The notes: generated by a model not told the origin, from the sequence alone. A stretch of DNA of 64,000 nt from Paraburkholderia sp. Tr-20389 (GCF_017104565.1 NZ_JAAGPD010000018.1:1-64000), one strand, 5' to 3'. Positions 17,602 to 26,213 are shown, counted from the first letter of the stretch. Translations and numbers: made by a program.

Positions 17602-18375
17602 ATGAAGCGTGTCGTGCTGGTGACGGGAGCGTGCGGCGGGATCGGCAGCGTGTTGTGCCGGCGTTTCGTCGAGGACGGCGCGACGGTGCTCGCGCTCGAC
17701 GTCGATGCGGGCGCGCTCGATCAACTGGTTGCGGAACTGGGCGCCGAAAGCGTGACGCCTGTCGCCGTCGATCTCGGCGACGCCGACGCCGTGCGCGAAT
17801 GCGTCGCGCAGGCGGTCGCGGCGCGCGGCCCGGTCGACGTGCTGGTGGCGAACGCGGGTGCAGCTGAGGCGATGACGCTCGCGAAGACGGACGCTGCGAG
17901 CTGGCAGCGCGATGTGCACCTGAACCTGAACGGCGCGTACCACACGGTCGAGGCGGTGCGTGCGTCGATGATCGGGCGGCAGACGGGATCGATCGTGCTG
18001 ATCGGCTCGGTGAACGGCATGACGGCGCTCGGCCATCCCGCGTACAGCGCGGCCAAGGCGGGACTCATCAGTTATACGAAATCGCTCGCGATCGAGCTTG
18101 GCCGCTACGGCATACGCGCGAACATCGTGTGTCCGGGGACGGTGAAAACGAAGGCGTGGCAGGCGCGTGTCGACAAGAACCCGCAAGTGTTCGAAGACCT
18201 CAGGAAGTGGTATCCGCTGCGCGACTTCGCGACGCCCGACGATATCGCCGACTCGGTGCTCTTTCTCGCGTCGCCGATGGCGCGCGTGATCACAGGAGTC
18301 GTGTTGCCCGTCGATGGCGGCCTGATGGCCGGCAACCGGCTGATGGCGGAAGACTTGACGCTCGAATCGCTTTAG
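17602..18375 (+). CDS. SDR-family NAD(P)-dependent oxidoreductase
   Basis: A 257-residue classical short-chain dehydrogenase. The cofactor motif TGACGGIG spans residues 8-15, an NAG segment follows strand 4, and the catalytic residues are Ser136, Tyr148 and Lys152 (YSAAK). Asp at the end of strand 2 (LALDVDAG) favours NAD(H). ATG 17602 has GGAGAGGA upstream; the frame continues to 17563 but without support. It is the first gene of the plus arm SDR-ATPase-RpiR and faces the importer genes. Most likely it oxidises the imported sugar alcohol or sugar; the substrate is not determined. Confidence 0.9.
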   Translation: MKRVVLVTGACGGIGSVLCRRFVEDGATVLALDVDAGALDQLVAELGAESVTPVAVDLGDADAVRECVAQAVAARGPVDVLVANAGAAEAMTLAKTDAASWQRDVHLNLNGAYHTVEAVRASMIGRQTGSIVLIGSVNGMTALGHPAYSAAKAGLISYTKSLAIELGRYGIRANIVCPGTVKTKAWQARVDKNPQVFEDLRKWYPLRDFATPDDIADSVLFLASPMARVITGVVLPVDGGLMAGNRLMAEDLTLESL

Positions 18376-18432
18376 TACCTGAAACCGGGCTCAAAAGAGA
18401 ACGCGAGAACACGCAACGACGGTGAGGAAAGC

Positions 18433-19497
18433 ATGGCAGCAGTGCAACTGAGCGGCATCTACAAGCGTTACGGCGACACGCAGGTCGTGCACGGCATCGA
18501 CCTGCATATCGACGACGGCGAGTTCGTCGTGCTGGTCGGCCCGTCGGGTTGCGGCAAGAGCACGCTGATGCGGATGGTCGCGGGCCTCGAGGAAATCAGT
18601 GGTGGCGAACTGACGATCGGCGGTACGCGCGCGAATAGTTTGCCGCCGCAGCAGCGCAATATCTCGATGGTGTTCCAGAGCTATGCGCTCTATCCGCACC
18701 TGTCCGTCTACGACAACATCGCGTTCGGACCGCGCATCCGCAAGGAAGCATCGACGAGTTTCAAGCCGCGCATCGAGGCCGCCGCGAAGATGCTGAACCT
18801 GAGCGGCTATCTCGACCGTTTGCCGCGCGCGCTGTCGGGCGGTCAGCGGCAGCGCGTCGCGATGGGGCGCGCGGTGGTGCGCGAGCCGTCGCTGTTCCTG
18901 TTCGACGAGCCGCTGTCGAATCTCGATGCGAAGCTGCGCGTGCAGATGCGCACGGAGATCAAGGCGCTGCATCAGCGGCTGAAGAACACGGTGATTTACG
19001 TCACGCACGATCAGATCGAAGCGATGACGATGGCCGATCGCATCGTCGTGATGAACGCGGGGCGCATCGAGCAGATTGGGCGACCGCTGGAGCTTTACGA
19101 CAGGCCGGCCAATCTGTTCGTCGCGAGTTTTCTCGGCTCGCCGTCGATGAATTTTTCCGCAGGGGAAGTGGTGAGCGCACCAGCCGGCGTCGCGTTGAAG
19201 CTCGGTGATGGCGTGCAGATTCCGCTGCCCGGCGCAGCGGTGACGCCTGGCGCGAAAGTGACGCTCGGCGTGCGGCCGGAGCACATCGAAACCTCGACTG
19301 AAGGCATCCCGATGGATGTGGAGGTGATCGAGCCGACGGGTGCGGAAACGCATCTGTACGGCAAGATCGGCGGCGCGGCGTGGTGCGTGACGACGCGCCA
19401 GCGCGCGTCGATCGAGCCGGGCCAGCGCGTGACGGTGCGCTTTCCCGAGCAGCACATGCATCTGTTCGATACGGAGAGTGGGAGCAGATTGGGTTGA
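18433..19497 (+). CDS. ABC transporter ATP-binding protein (MalK/UgpC type)
   Basis: A 354-residue ATPase that powers the CUT1 importer encoded on the opposite arm. Walker A GPSGCGKST (about residues 37-45), the Q-loop FQSYALYPHLSVYDN, signature LSGGQRQRVAMGRA, Walker B LFLFDEPLSNLD and the H-loop VTHDQ are all present. The C-terminal 110 residues form a TOBE/OB regulatory domain, as in MalK, UgpC and MsmK. ATG 18433 has GAGGAAAGC upstream and lies 57 bp after the SDR gene. No other ATPase gene is near the permeases, supporting this pairing. Confidence 0.95.
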   Translation: MAAVQLSGIYKRYGDTQVVHGIDLHIDDGEFVVLVGPSGCGKSTLMRMVAGLEEISGGELTIGGTRANSLPPQQRNISMVFQSYALYPHLSVYDNIAFGPRIRKEASTSFKPRIEAAAKMLNLSGYLDRLPRALSGGQRQRVAMGRAVVREPSLFLFDEPLSNLDAKLRVQMRTEIKALHQRLKNTVIYVTHDQIEAMTMADRIVVMNAGRIEQIGRPLELYDRPANLFVASFLGSPSMNFSAGEVVSAPAGVALKLGDGVQIPLPGAAVTPGAKVTLGVRPEHIETSTEGIPMDVEVIEPTGAETHLYGKIGGAAWCVTTRQRASIEPGQRVTVRFPEQHMHLFDTESGSRLG

Positions 19498-19554
19498 CGG
19501 CAAGCGACGGGATCGCACGACGCTGATTCACCTTCCATCGAAAGGAACGCACGG

Positions 19555-20421
19555 GTGTCCGCACCGAACCTGATTCCTCACATCCGCAGCGCGCTTGAAT
19601 CGCTGCGGCCGGCCGAGCGCAAGGTCGCCGACATGGTGTTGTCCGATGTCGACTTCGCGATGCGCGCGAGCATCACTGAGCTTGCGCAGCGCGCGGACGT
19701 GTCGGAGCCGTCCGTGACGCGTTTTTGCCGCGCGGTGGGCGCGCACGGCTTGCGCGACTTCAAGATGCAGTTGGCGCAGAGCGTCGCGGGCGGGATGCCG
19801 TATGCGTCGACGGCGGTCGCGCGCGACGACGACACGCAGACGTTATTCGACAAGGTCGGCGAATCGGCCGTCGAGGGCATCACGCAGGCGCGTGGTGCGA
19901 TCGATCCTGTAGCGGTTAATGCTGCGCTGGCTGCTTTGACTGGGGCGCGGCGTGTGTATTTTTTTGGTGTCGGCTCTGGATCGGGGCTTGTTGCTCAGGA
20001 TGCTGCATTACGGTTTTTGCGGCTTGATATTGCCGCGGCTGCTTTTACGGATGCTCATTTGCAGCGGCTTTATGCAGGCTTGCTGGAGCCTGGCGATGTT
20101 GCGTTTGCTATTTCTCATTCGGGTCGTAGTGTCGAGGTGAATGAGAGTATGCAGATCGCTAAAGAGCGCGGTGCGACGACGATTGCTTTGACTAATGTCG
20201 GCTCGCGGCTTGCCTGGCTTGTGGATATTCCTTTGCTGCTGCGCGTGCCGAGTCCCATCGATCCTAATACGCCGGGTGTTTCCCGGCTTGTCCATCTTTG
20301 CGTGATGGATGCGCTCGCTATTGGTGTTGCGCTTAGGGTCGAGCCTTCTACGCTCGAGAAGATGCGGAATGCTAAAGCACGATTAGGGGATGTGGCGGCT
20401 GAGGGGGAGCCGCCGGTTTAA
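19555..20421 (+). CDS. RpiR/MurR-family transcriptional regulator
   Basis: A 288-residue regulator with an N-terminal HTH_6 domain (about residues 1-77, with RPAERKVADMVL and SEPSVTRFCRAVG) and a C-terminal SIS domain for phosphosugar binding (about residues 120-255, RRVYFFGVGSGSGLVA and ISHSGRSVEV). GTG 19555 follows AAAGGAACG. It likely controls the divergent importer/SDR units in response to a sugar phosphate. Oddity: from about position 19905 to the stop, the codons change abruptly from GC-rich third positions to T-ending codons (GCT, GTT, TTG, GAT, long T runs), while the protein remains a normal SIS domain. The stop abuts a large inverted repeat. Confidence 0.92.
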   Translation: MSAPNLIPHIRSALESLRPAERKVADMVLSDVDFAMRASITELAQRADVSEPSVTRFCRAVGAHGLRDFKMQLAQSVAGGMPYASTAVARDDDTQTLFDKVGESAVEGITQARGAIDPVAVNAALAALTGARRVYFFGVGSGSGLVAQDAALRFLRLDIAAAAFTDAHLQRLYAGLLEPGDVAFAISHSGRSVEVNESMQIAKERGATTIALTNVGSRLAWLVDIPLLLRVPSPIDPNTPGVSRLVHLCVMDALAIGVALRVEPSTLEKMRNAKARLGDVAAEGEPPV

Positions 20422-20547
20422 CGATTGGTTTTTTTGTCTGCGACGCAGTCGCCATCCGGGTTTTTTTGCTGGCGCGCGTCTTTTTTTTTCGCTGGCATCC
20501 GCGATTTGCCTTCGTAGTTCATGCGTTGCCCCTGTGCGGGGCGGCAC

Positions 20548-20577
20548 TTACTTTCTTTGCCGCCGCAAAGAAAGTAA
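20548..20577. terminator. repeat hairpin, left copy
   Basis: TTACTTTCTTTGC-CGCC-GCAAAGAAAGTAA is a perfect 13-bp stem with a 4-base loop, 127 bp after the rpiR-like stop. A T-poor 3' side argues against a classical intrinsic terminator, but its position between convergent genes suits a bidirectional transcription barrier. Confidence 0.45.
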
Positions 20578-21051
20578 GCAAAGAAAGCGGGCTCACACCG
20601 CCAGTGCTAGTGATTGCCTGCGGGCCCCCAACAGTTCTTACACTTCACGCGGCAACGTGCTTGTTCGCGCCCGTTGCCAGCGTGCTCACTCACGCATCAC
20701 CCGCTTCACACTCACGCGTCACAGACTGCGTTACCAGACGTCCACCGCCGCCCAGGTGGCAAACGGTGTGTAGGCCATCGCGACGGAAGGGCACCACTCC
20801 GGACCGAAAAGCGGGATCGGTGTCGTAGAAGCGCGAACGCATGCGTTGCGACAACCTACACATAGTTTGCCACCTGGGCGGCGCCGACGAGTCGCTGCCG
20901 CTGGCTGCCTGCGGGTGACTGGAGCGGGTGATGCGCCTGTTCAGGGCGCTGGCAACGGGCGCAGAACAATGTGTTGCCGTGTGGAGTGCGGGACCCGTTG
21001 GGGGCCCGCAGGCAAGAACACGGGCTGGCGGTGTGAGCCCGCTTTCTTTGC

Positions 21052-21081
21052 TTACTTTCTTTGCGGCGGCAAAGAAAGTAA
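21052..21081. terminator. repeat hairpin, right copy
   Basis: The same 13-bp stem in the opposite repeat arm (21052-21064 with 21069-21081, loop GGCG), 158 bp beyond the stop of the minus-strand IclR gene. Both copies preserve the stem exactly, suggesting selection or recent duplication. Confidence 0.45.
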
Positions 21082-21239
21082 GTGCCGCCCCGCACAGGGG
21101 CAACGCCAGCAAACCAGAAACATCGAGCGGATGCCAGCGAAAGCGAAAGCGAAAGCGCAGAACCAAAACCAAAAGGCGAAGCCCGCGCCGAGAAGGCAAG
21201 AATGGCGACTGCGTCGCAGACAACAAAAAACCGGACACA

Positions 21240-22049
21240 TCAAACCACAAACCCAAACCTCCGCGACAACCGCTGCGTCGCAGCAACCAACACCTGCGCT
21301 GCGCCGCCCCGCGTATCGCTATCAAAGCTCCCAGCCGTACCCATCACGGCGACAACAAGCACGATGCTACCCGTGTGATCGAACACAGGCGCCGCCAGCG
21401 TATTGATCCCAGGAATCGGCTTGTTGAGCGCAGTATCGATGCCCTGCTCGCAAATCAGAGCGAGCCGCTCATCGTAACCAGCATCAGCAACATCGCCAGG
21501 CCCAACACCAGCGAGCCGCAACGAATCCTGCAAAAGCAGACCTTGCCGCACATCGTCGGCAACAAAAGCAGCAAAAACGCGCCCAATCGCAGTATTGACG
21601 AGAGACATCACCGTACCCACCCGCAAACTCACATGCAGCGGCCGCGCCGATTCCTCCAGCCTCACGACCGTCGGCCCCAGCGGCCCCAACACCGCCATCG
21701 CGACGCTCATGCCCGTCGTCACCGCGAGATCGACGATCTCCGGCTCCGCTTCGCGCGTCGGCGACAGGCGCTGTAGACCGATCAGCCCCAGTTCGAACGC
21801 GAGTGGCCCCGCCTCGAAGCAACCCGACGCATCGCGGCCCAGCAAGCCAATCTTCTGCAGGCTCACCAGATGAGGAAACGCCTTCGCGGGCGGCATGCCG
21901 GCCGCCGCCGCGAGATCGCGCAACGATAACGGCTTGCCCGCTGAGACAAGGGCAGTCAGAAGTTCACCCGTGCTGTCGAGCGACTGGATGCCACGTTGCT
22001 GTTTCGCGTCGCCGCCGGCGGCCAATGACGTATTCAATGCTTCGCTCAT
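21240..22049 (-). CDS. IclR-family transcriptional regulator (downstream copy)
   Basis: A 269-residue IclR-type regulator: an N-terminal winged helix (about residues 22-85, RGIQSLDSTGELLTALVSAGKPLSLRDLA) and a C-terminal effector-binding domain (about 95-265) with LHVSLRVGTVMSLVNTAIGR and IPGINTLAAPVFD. The start at 22049 lies 2 bp after the stop of the other IclR gene, so the two are co-transcribed. IclR proteins typically control aromatic or short-acid catabolism; the divergent monooxygenase operon is the likely target. The last approximately 340 coding bases next to the repeat show the same T-rich codon shift as the convergent rpiR gene. Confidence 0.9.
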   Translation of the reverse strand: MSEALNTSLAAGGDAKQQRGIQSLDSTGELLTALVSAGKPLSLRDLAAAAGMPPAKAFPHLVSLQKIGLLGRDASGCFEAGPLAFELGLIGLQRLSPTREAEPEIVDLAVTTGMSVAMAVLGPLGPTVVRLEESARPLHVSLRVGTVMSLVNTAIGRVFAAFVADDVRQGLLLQDSLRLAGVGPGDVADAGYDERLALICEQGIDTALNKPIPGINTLAAPVFDHTGSIVLVVAVMGTAGSFDSDTRGGAAQVLVAATQRLSRRFGFVV

Positions 22050-22051
22050 GT

Positions 22052-22891
22052 TCAGTGCGACGCGATGTCCGCGCCGATTGCACGCGCCGTATCCCGCAGC
22101 GCGCGCGCAATGGGTCCGTCCCAGTCGACATCGATCGCGCCGCTCGGCCCGATGACCGTCAACGCGAGGCACAACTGCCCTTCGACATCGAACACGGGCG
22201 CAGCAAGACTGCTGATGCCGGGACTCGGCGCATCGATGCCACGTTCGATGCCGCGCTCGCGAATCGCAGCAAGCGTCGCATCGAACGACGCGCGATTCGC
22301 AGCCGTCACCATATCGTCCGTGCCGCCCGACTGGTTCGTCCACATCGTCTGCAATGCGTCGGGCGAAAGGAACGCACAAAACAAGCGTCCCGTCGACGTG
22401 GCGGGCAGCGACATCACCGTGCCCACATGCAAGTTCACATGCAGCGGAAAACCCGCGTGCTCATAACGGACGATGGTCGGACCTTGCGGCCCCCTCGTGC
22501 AGATCGCGACGCTGAAGCCGATCGCCTCGGCCAGCGCGCCGACGCGCGGCACGGCCGCGCGAAACGCAGGCTGGTTCGCCAACTGCATCAGGCCGAGCCG
22601 CAGCGACAACGGACCGGGTTCGTAACGCCCCGATAACTCGTCGCGCTTGATCAGTCCGAGCCGCGTCAGGCTCACCAGATACGCATGCGCCTGGCCCGGC
22701 GCGATGTCGGCGCCCGCGGCCAGGTCGGACAGCGCGAGCGGCACGCGGGCCTTTGCGAGCGCATGCAGCACCCGTCCGCCGACCTCGACGCTCTGGATGC
22801 CACGCTGCGGCTTGCCCGCGCCCGTTTCGCCGTCTTTCGCCGTCTTCGCCATGCCGTTTGCGCCGCCCATCCGTGCCGAAAAAAGATCCAT
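22052..22891 (-). CDS. IclR-family transcriptional regulator (upstream copy)
   Basis: A 279-residue regulator with the IclR layout: HTH at about residues 30-95 (RGIQSVEVGGRVLHALAKA, LSDLAAGADIAPGQAHAYL), then an effector domain with LHVNLHVGTVMSLPATSTGR and SPGISSLAAPVFD. It is paralogous to the downstream IclR protein. The start is uncertain: ATG 22891, 22870 and 22852 are all in frame and none has a strong ribosome site; 22891 is listed. It is divergent from the MBL/monooxygenase operon across about 250 bp, the usual arrangement for an IclR regulator and its target. Confidence 0.88.
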   Translation of the reverse strand: MDLFSARMGGANGMAKTAKDGETGAGKPQRGIQSVEVGGRVLHALAKARVPLALSDLAAGADIAPGQAHAYLVSLTRLGLIKRDELSGRYEPGPLSLRLGLMQLANQPAFRAAVPRVGALAEAIGFSVAICTRGPQGPTIVRYEHAGFPLHVNLHVGTVMSLPATSTGRLFCAFLSPDALQTMWTNQSGGTDDMVTAANRASFDATLAAIRERGIERGIDAPSPGISSLAAPVFDVEGQLCLALTVIGPSGAIDVDWDGPIARALRDTARAIGADIASH

Positions 22892-23140
22892 GTTAAACGA
22901 ACGCCCGCCTTGGACCGCGATCCAGGCGCTGCCGATCACTCCGTCGCCAGGGTTAACTCTAGATTAGCGTATAACAACACGATTAGCCATTGACAAATAA
23001 TCGGCAGAGTCTAAGATGAAATCACGCCGGCCCGACAGGCGTCGGACATGATTCCAACCAGACAGAGCGAGACAACTCATCAACGCCGCGCACGCGTGCG
23101 CCGTCTCGCCCTGCACCCCCTCAATTTGATGGAGACGAGC

Positions 23141-24100
23141 ATGGCCAAGGCATTTGCATCGCAAGCCGACGTCGAAGAAAAGAAGATCACGTGGACGCAA
23201 CTGTCCGAGAACGCATACGCGTACACGGCTGAAGGCGACCCGAACTCGGGCGTGATCATCGGCGACGATGGCGTGCTGATCGTCGACACCACCGCGACGC
23301 CCGCGATGGCGCAAGACCTGATCGCGAAGATCCGCAGCGTCACCGACAAGCCGATCAAATACGTCGTGCTGTCGCACTACCACGCGGTGCGCGTGCTCGG
23401 CGCATCGGCGTATTTCAAGGAAGGCGCGCAGCAGGTCATCGCCAGTCGCGGCACGTATGAAATGATCGTCGAGCGCGGTGAAGCCGACATGAAGTCGGAA
23501 ATCGAGCGCTTTCCGCGTTTGTTCGCCGGCGTCGAAACGGTGCCGGGACTCACGTGGCCGACGCTCGTGTTCGAGAAAGAAATCACGCTGTTCCTCGGCA
23601 AGCTCGAAGTGAAAATCGCGCATCTGGGCGCGGGTCATACGAAGGGCGACACCATCGTGTGGCTGCCTTCGCAGAAGGTACTGTTCTCCGGCGACCTCGT
23701 CGAATACGAAGCCGCCTGCTATTGCGGCGACGCGCAACTCGAACAGTGGCCCGCTACGCTCGAAGCGCTGCGCGCGCTCAACGCCGAGAAGCTCGTGCCG
23801 GGCCGCGGCCCCGCGCTGACGACGCCCGAAGACGTGCACAAGGGTCTCGACTACACGAAGGACTTCGTCACGACGCTGTTGCAAAGCGGCCGCGAAGCCT
23901 TCGCTGACAAGCTCGATCTGAAGGCCGCAATGGCGCACACGCGCAAAGCGATGGATCCGAAGTTCGGCCATGTCTTCATCTACGAACATTGCCTGCCGTT
24001 CGACGTGTCGCGCGCATTCGACGAAGCGAGCGGCATCACGCATCCGCGCATCTGGACCGCGCAGCGCGACAAGGACATGTGGGACGCGCTGCAGGCCTGA
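23141..24100 (+). CDS. MBL-fold hydrolase with altered metal motif
   Basis: A 319-residue metallo-beta-lactamase-fold protein. The family's HxHxDH motif reads H-Y-H-A-V-R (in LSHYHAVRVLGAS), so the Asp and the third His that hold the second metal are replaced by Val and Arg. Downstream ligands look kept: His in GAGHTKGDT, Asp in LFSGDLVEYE and a late His in YEHCLPF. One metal site may therefore remain. ATG 23141 follows GGAGACGAGC; the frame extends upstream to 23048 without support. It is the first gene of an operon with the FAD monooxygenase and DUF2783 protein, 43 bp before the former. A catabolic ester or lactone hydrolase role is plausible but unproven. Confidence 0.85.
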   Translation: MAKAFASQADVEEKKITWTQLSENAYAYTAEGDPNSGVIIGDDGVLIVDTTATPAMAQDLIAKIRSVTDKPIKYVVLSHYHAVRVLGASAYFKEGAQQVIASRGTYEMIVERGEADMKSEIERFPRLFAGVETVPGLTWPTLVFEKEITLFLGKLEVKIAHLGAGHTKGDTIVWLPSQKVLFSGDLVEYEAACYCGDAQLEQWPATLEALRALNAEKLVPGRGPALTTPEDVHKGLDYTKDFVTTLLQSGREAFADKLDLKAAMAHTRKAMDPKFGHVFIYEHCLPFDVSRAFDEASGITHPRIWTAQRDKDMWDALQA

Positions 24101-24143
24101 TCACGCAGCACACAACACAACGCAGATGGATGGAGACAGCAGA

Positions 24144-25859
24144 ATGAGCAGCATCAACTACCAGACCTTGTCGTTCGAATACAAACGCTGCGCCGAACAG
24201 GATGCAGCGGCGGCAGACGCGGCGCGGCATCCTGTGATCGTGGTCGGCGCGGGACCCGTCGGCCTCGCGACGGCAATCGATCTCGCGCAGCATGGTGTGC
24301 GCGTCGTGCTCGTCGACGACGATTGTTCGCTTGCAACAGGTTCGCGTGCAATCTGTTTTTCGAAGCGTTCACTCGATATCTTCGATCGCCTCGGCTGCGG
24401 CGACCGCATGGTCGACAAGGGCATCAGCTGGAACGTCGGCAAGGTGTTCCTGCAAAACGAACTGGTGTACACGTTCAATCTGCTGCCCGAGGCGGGGCAT
24501 CATCGGCCGGCGTTCATCAATCTCCAGCAGTATTACGTCGAAGGCTTTCTGCTCGAACGTGCGCAGGCGCTGCCGAATATCGACATCCGCTGGAAGAGCA
24601 AGGTGGTCGGTCTGCAACAACACGGCGAGCCGGGTTCGGCCAATGCATCGGTCACGCTGACCATCGAAACACCCGACGGCGAGTATCCATTGTGCGGCCG
24701 TTATGTGGTCGCGGCAGACGGGTCGCGCAGTCCCGTGCGCAACATGATGGGCCTCGACAGCAAGGGCCGCGTGTTCAAGGACCGCTTCCTGATCGCGGAT
24801 GTGAAGATGGAAGCGGAGTTTCCGAGCGAGCGCTGGTTCTGGTTCGATCCGCCGTTCCATCCGAACCAGTCGGTGTTGCTGCATCGACAGCCGGACAATG
24901 TGTGGCGCATCGACTTCCAGCTAGGCTGGGACGCGGATCCTGCACTGGAGAAAACGCCGGAACGTGTGCTGCCGCGCGTGCGCGCGCTGCTCGGGCCGGA
25001 CGTCAAGTTCGAGCTCGAATGGGTCAGCGTCTATACGTTCTCGTGCCTGCGCATGGAGCGTTTCCGGCACGGCAACGTGCTGTTCGTCGGCGACGCGGCG
25101 CATCTGGTTTCGCCGTTCGGCGCGCGCGGTGCGAACAGTGGCTTCCAGGACGCGGAGAATGTTGCATGGAAGCTCGCGATGGTGCTGGGCGGCCGTGCAC
25201 CGGATGGATTGCTCGACACGTATGCGAGCGAACGCGAGTACGCCGCCGACGAAAACATCCGCAACTCAACGCGTTCCACCGATTTCATCACGCCGAAGTC
25301 GCCCGTCAGCCGTACGTTCCGCGATGCCGTGTTGAAGCTTGCACGCAAGCATTCCTTTGCACGTTCGCTTGCAAACAGCGGGCGGCTTTCGGTGCCCGCC
25401 GTGCTGCACGACTCGGCGCTCAATACCGCCGATCACGACAGTTTCGAAGGCAAGATGGTGCCGGGCGCTTCGTGCGTCGATGCACCCGTTGCATTGCATG
25501 GCGCCCCTGCGTGGCTGCTCGCCCAACTCGGCGACGCTTTCACGGGCGTCCTGTTCTGCGGGAAAAATAGCCTCGACGCGGCCAGGCTACGCACGCTGAA
25601 GACGCTGCAAACGGGCGCGATTCCGTTGAAGCTGGTCATCGTCACGCCGCATGGCGTCGGCGACATCGCACATGAGTTGAGCGATACCGTCGTGCTCGAA
25701 GATGCCGAAGGGCTTGCTGCCTCGCGCTATGACGCGAAGCCCGGCACGTTCTATCTGATTCGTCCGGATCAGCATGTGTGCGCGCGCTGGCGCACGCTCG
25801 ATGCCGCACATGTCGACGCTGCGTTGAAACGGGCACTATGTGTCGAAGGCGTTGCCTGA
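24144..25859 (+). CDS. FAD-dependent aromatic monooxygenase (MhpA/PHBH-like)
   Basis: A 571-residue flavoprotein hydroxylase. The Rossmann motif GAGPVG is at residues 35-40, the middle DG motif is in VAADGSRSPVRNMMG, and the second FAD motif is VGDAAHLVSPFGARGANSGFQ. Residues beyond about 400 form the thioredoxin-like C-terminal domain found in MhpA-type 3-(3-hydroxyphenyl)propionate hydroxylases and related enzymes. Expected reaction: NAD(P)H- and O2-dependent ring hydroxylation of a phenolic substrate. ATG 24144 has GGAGAC upstream. It lies between the MBL protein and DUF2783 genes with short gaps (43 and 37 bp). The substrate is unknown; no ring-cleavage dioxygenase is in the window. Confidence 0.9.
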   Translation: MSSINYQTLSFEYKRCAEQDAAAADAARHPVIVVGAGPVGLATAIDLAQHGVRVVLVDDDCSLATGSRAICFSKRSLDIFDRLGCGDRMVDKGISWNVGKVFLQNELVYTFNLLPEAGHHRPAFINLQQYYVEGFLLERAQALPNIDIRWKSKVVGLQQHGEPGSANASVTLTIETPDGEYPLCGRYVVAADGSRSPVRNMMGLDSKGRVFKDRFLIADVKMEAEFPSERWFWFDPPFHPNQSVLLHRQPDNVWRIDFQLGWDADPALEKTPERVLPRVRALLGPDVKFELEWVSVYTFSCLRMERFRHGNVLFVGDAAHLVSPFGARGANSGFQDAENVAWKLAMVLGGRAPDGLLDTYASEREYAADENIRNSTRSTDFITPKSPVSRTFRDAVLKLARKHSFARSLANSGRLSVPAVLHDSALNTADHDSFEGKMVPGASCVDAPVALHGAPAWLLAQLGDAFTGVLFCGKNSLDAARLRTLKTLQTGAIPLKLVIVTPHGVGDIAHELSDTVVLEDAEGLAASRYDAKPGTFYLIRPDQHVCARWRTLDAAHVDAALKRALCVEGVA

Positions 25860-25896
25860 ACGAACGGCACAGACAGACAAGACACAGGAGACAACC

Positions 25897-26145
25897 GTGG
25901 CACTCATCACCCAACTCAATCTGACGCAGCCCGACGACTTCTACGAAGCGCTGATCGACATGCATCGCGATTTCGACGAAGCGCAAAGCCAGGCTGCGAA
26001 CGCGCAACTGATTCTGTTGCTCGCGAATCATATCGGCGATTACGCGACGCTGATGGAAGCGATCCGATACGCGCGCGAAGGCGTCGATCAACCGGGCGCA
26101 AGCGCTGCACAGCATACGGCCGACGCTCCGCGCGTCGCGGCCTGA
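25897..26145 (+). CDS. DUF2783-like small protein
   Basis: An 82-residue acidic helical protein starting at GTG 25897 with ACAGGAG at 25884-25890. The core (DDFYEALIDMHRDFDEAQ ... LILLLANHIGDYATLMEAI) resembles DUF2783, a short family I recall being encoded next to FAD monooxygenases and MBL-fold proteins in Burkholderia relatives. Its conserved placement suggests an accessory or regulatory partner of the monooxygenase. A longer frame from 25840 overlaps the upstream gene and is less likely. Function is unknown. Confidence 0.75.
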   Translation: MALITQLNLTQPDDFYEALIDMHRDFDEAQSQAANAQLILLLANHIGDYATLMEAIRYAREGVDQPGASAAQHTADAPRVAA

Positions 26146-26151
26146 TCCTGC

Positions 26152-26183
26152 ACGGCTCGCCCGCCAAGCGAAGCGCGAGCCGT
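26152..26183 (+). terminator. hairpin after the monooxygenase operon
   Basis: ACGGCTCGC (26152-26160) and GCGAGCCGT (26175-26183) form a 9-bp stem just after the DUF2783 stop and before the MFS gene. No T-run follows, so partial read-through into the transporter is possible. Confidence 0.5.
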
Positions 26184-26213
26184 CTTACCTGACAACACGG
26201 CGCAACAGACGCC

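Larger units (their letters stand above)
20422..21239. repeat. two inverted copies of a ~400-bp intergenic repeat
   Basis: The entire gap between convergent genes (rpiR-like stop at 20421, iclR-like stop at 21240) is one large imperfect inverted repeat with its centre near 20850. Matching blocks, outermost first, are TGTCTGCGACGCAGTCGCC (about 20436) with its complement at about 21203-21221, GCTGGCATCCG, GTTGCCCCTGTGCGGGGCGG, the 13-bp hairpin described separately, CCTGCGGGCCCCCAAC, and CGCCGCCCAGGTGGCAAAC (20746-20764) with its complement at 20865-20883. The TTTCTTTGCCGCCGCAAAGAAA core is familiar to me from multicopy intergenic repeats in Burkholderia-group genomes (memory, not checked). 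No transposase is encoded. Apparent ORFs in it are stem read-throughs. Confidence 0.8.

Noticed and set aside
20466-21325. Several 80-210-codon frames inside the inverted repeat, both strands
   Set aside because: They read through hairpin stems, appear mirrored in the two repeat arms, and end at arm boundaries. The shared LPLCGAALTFFAAAKKVSK-like peptide is simply the repeat translated.
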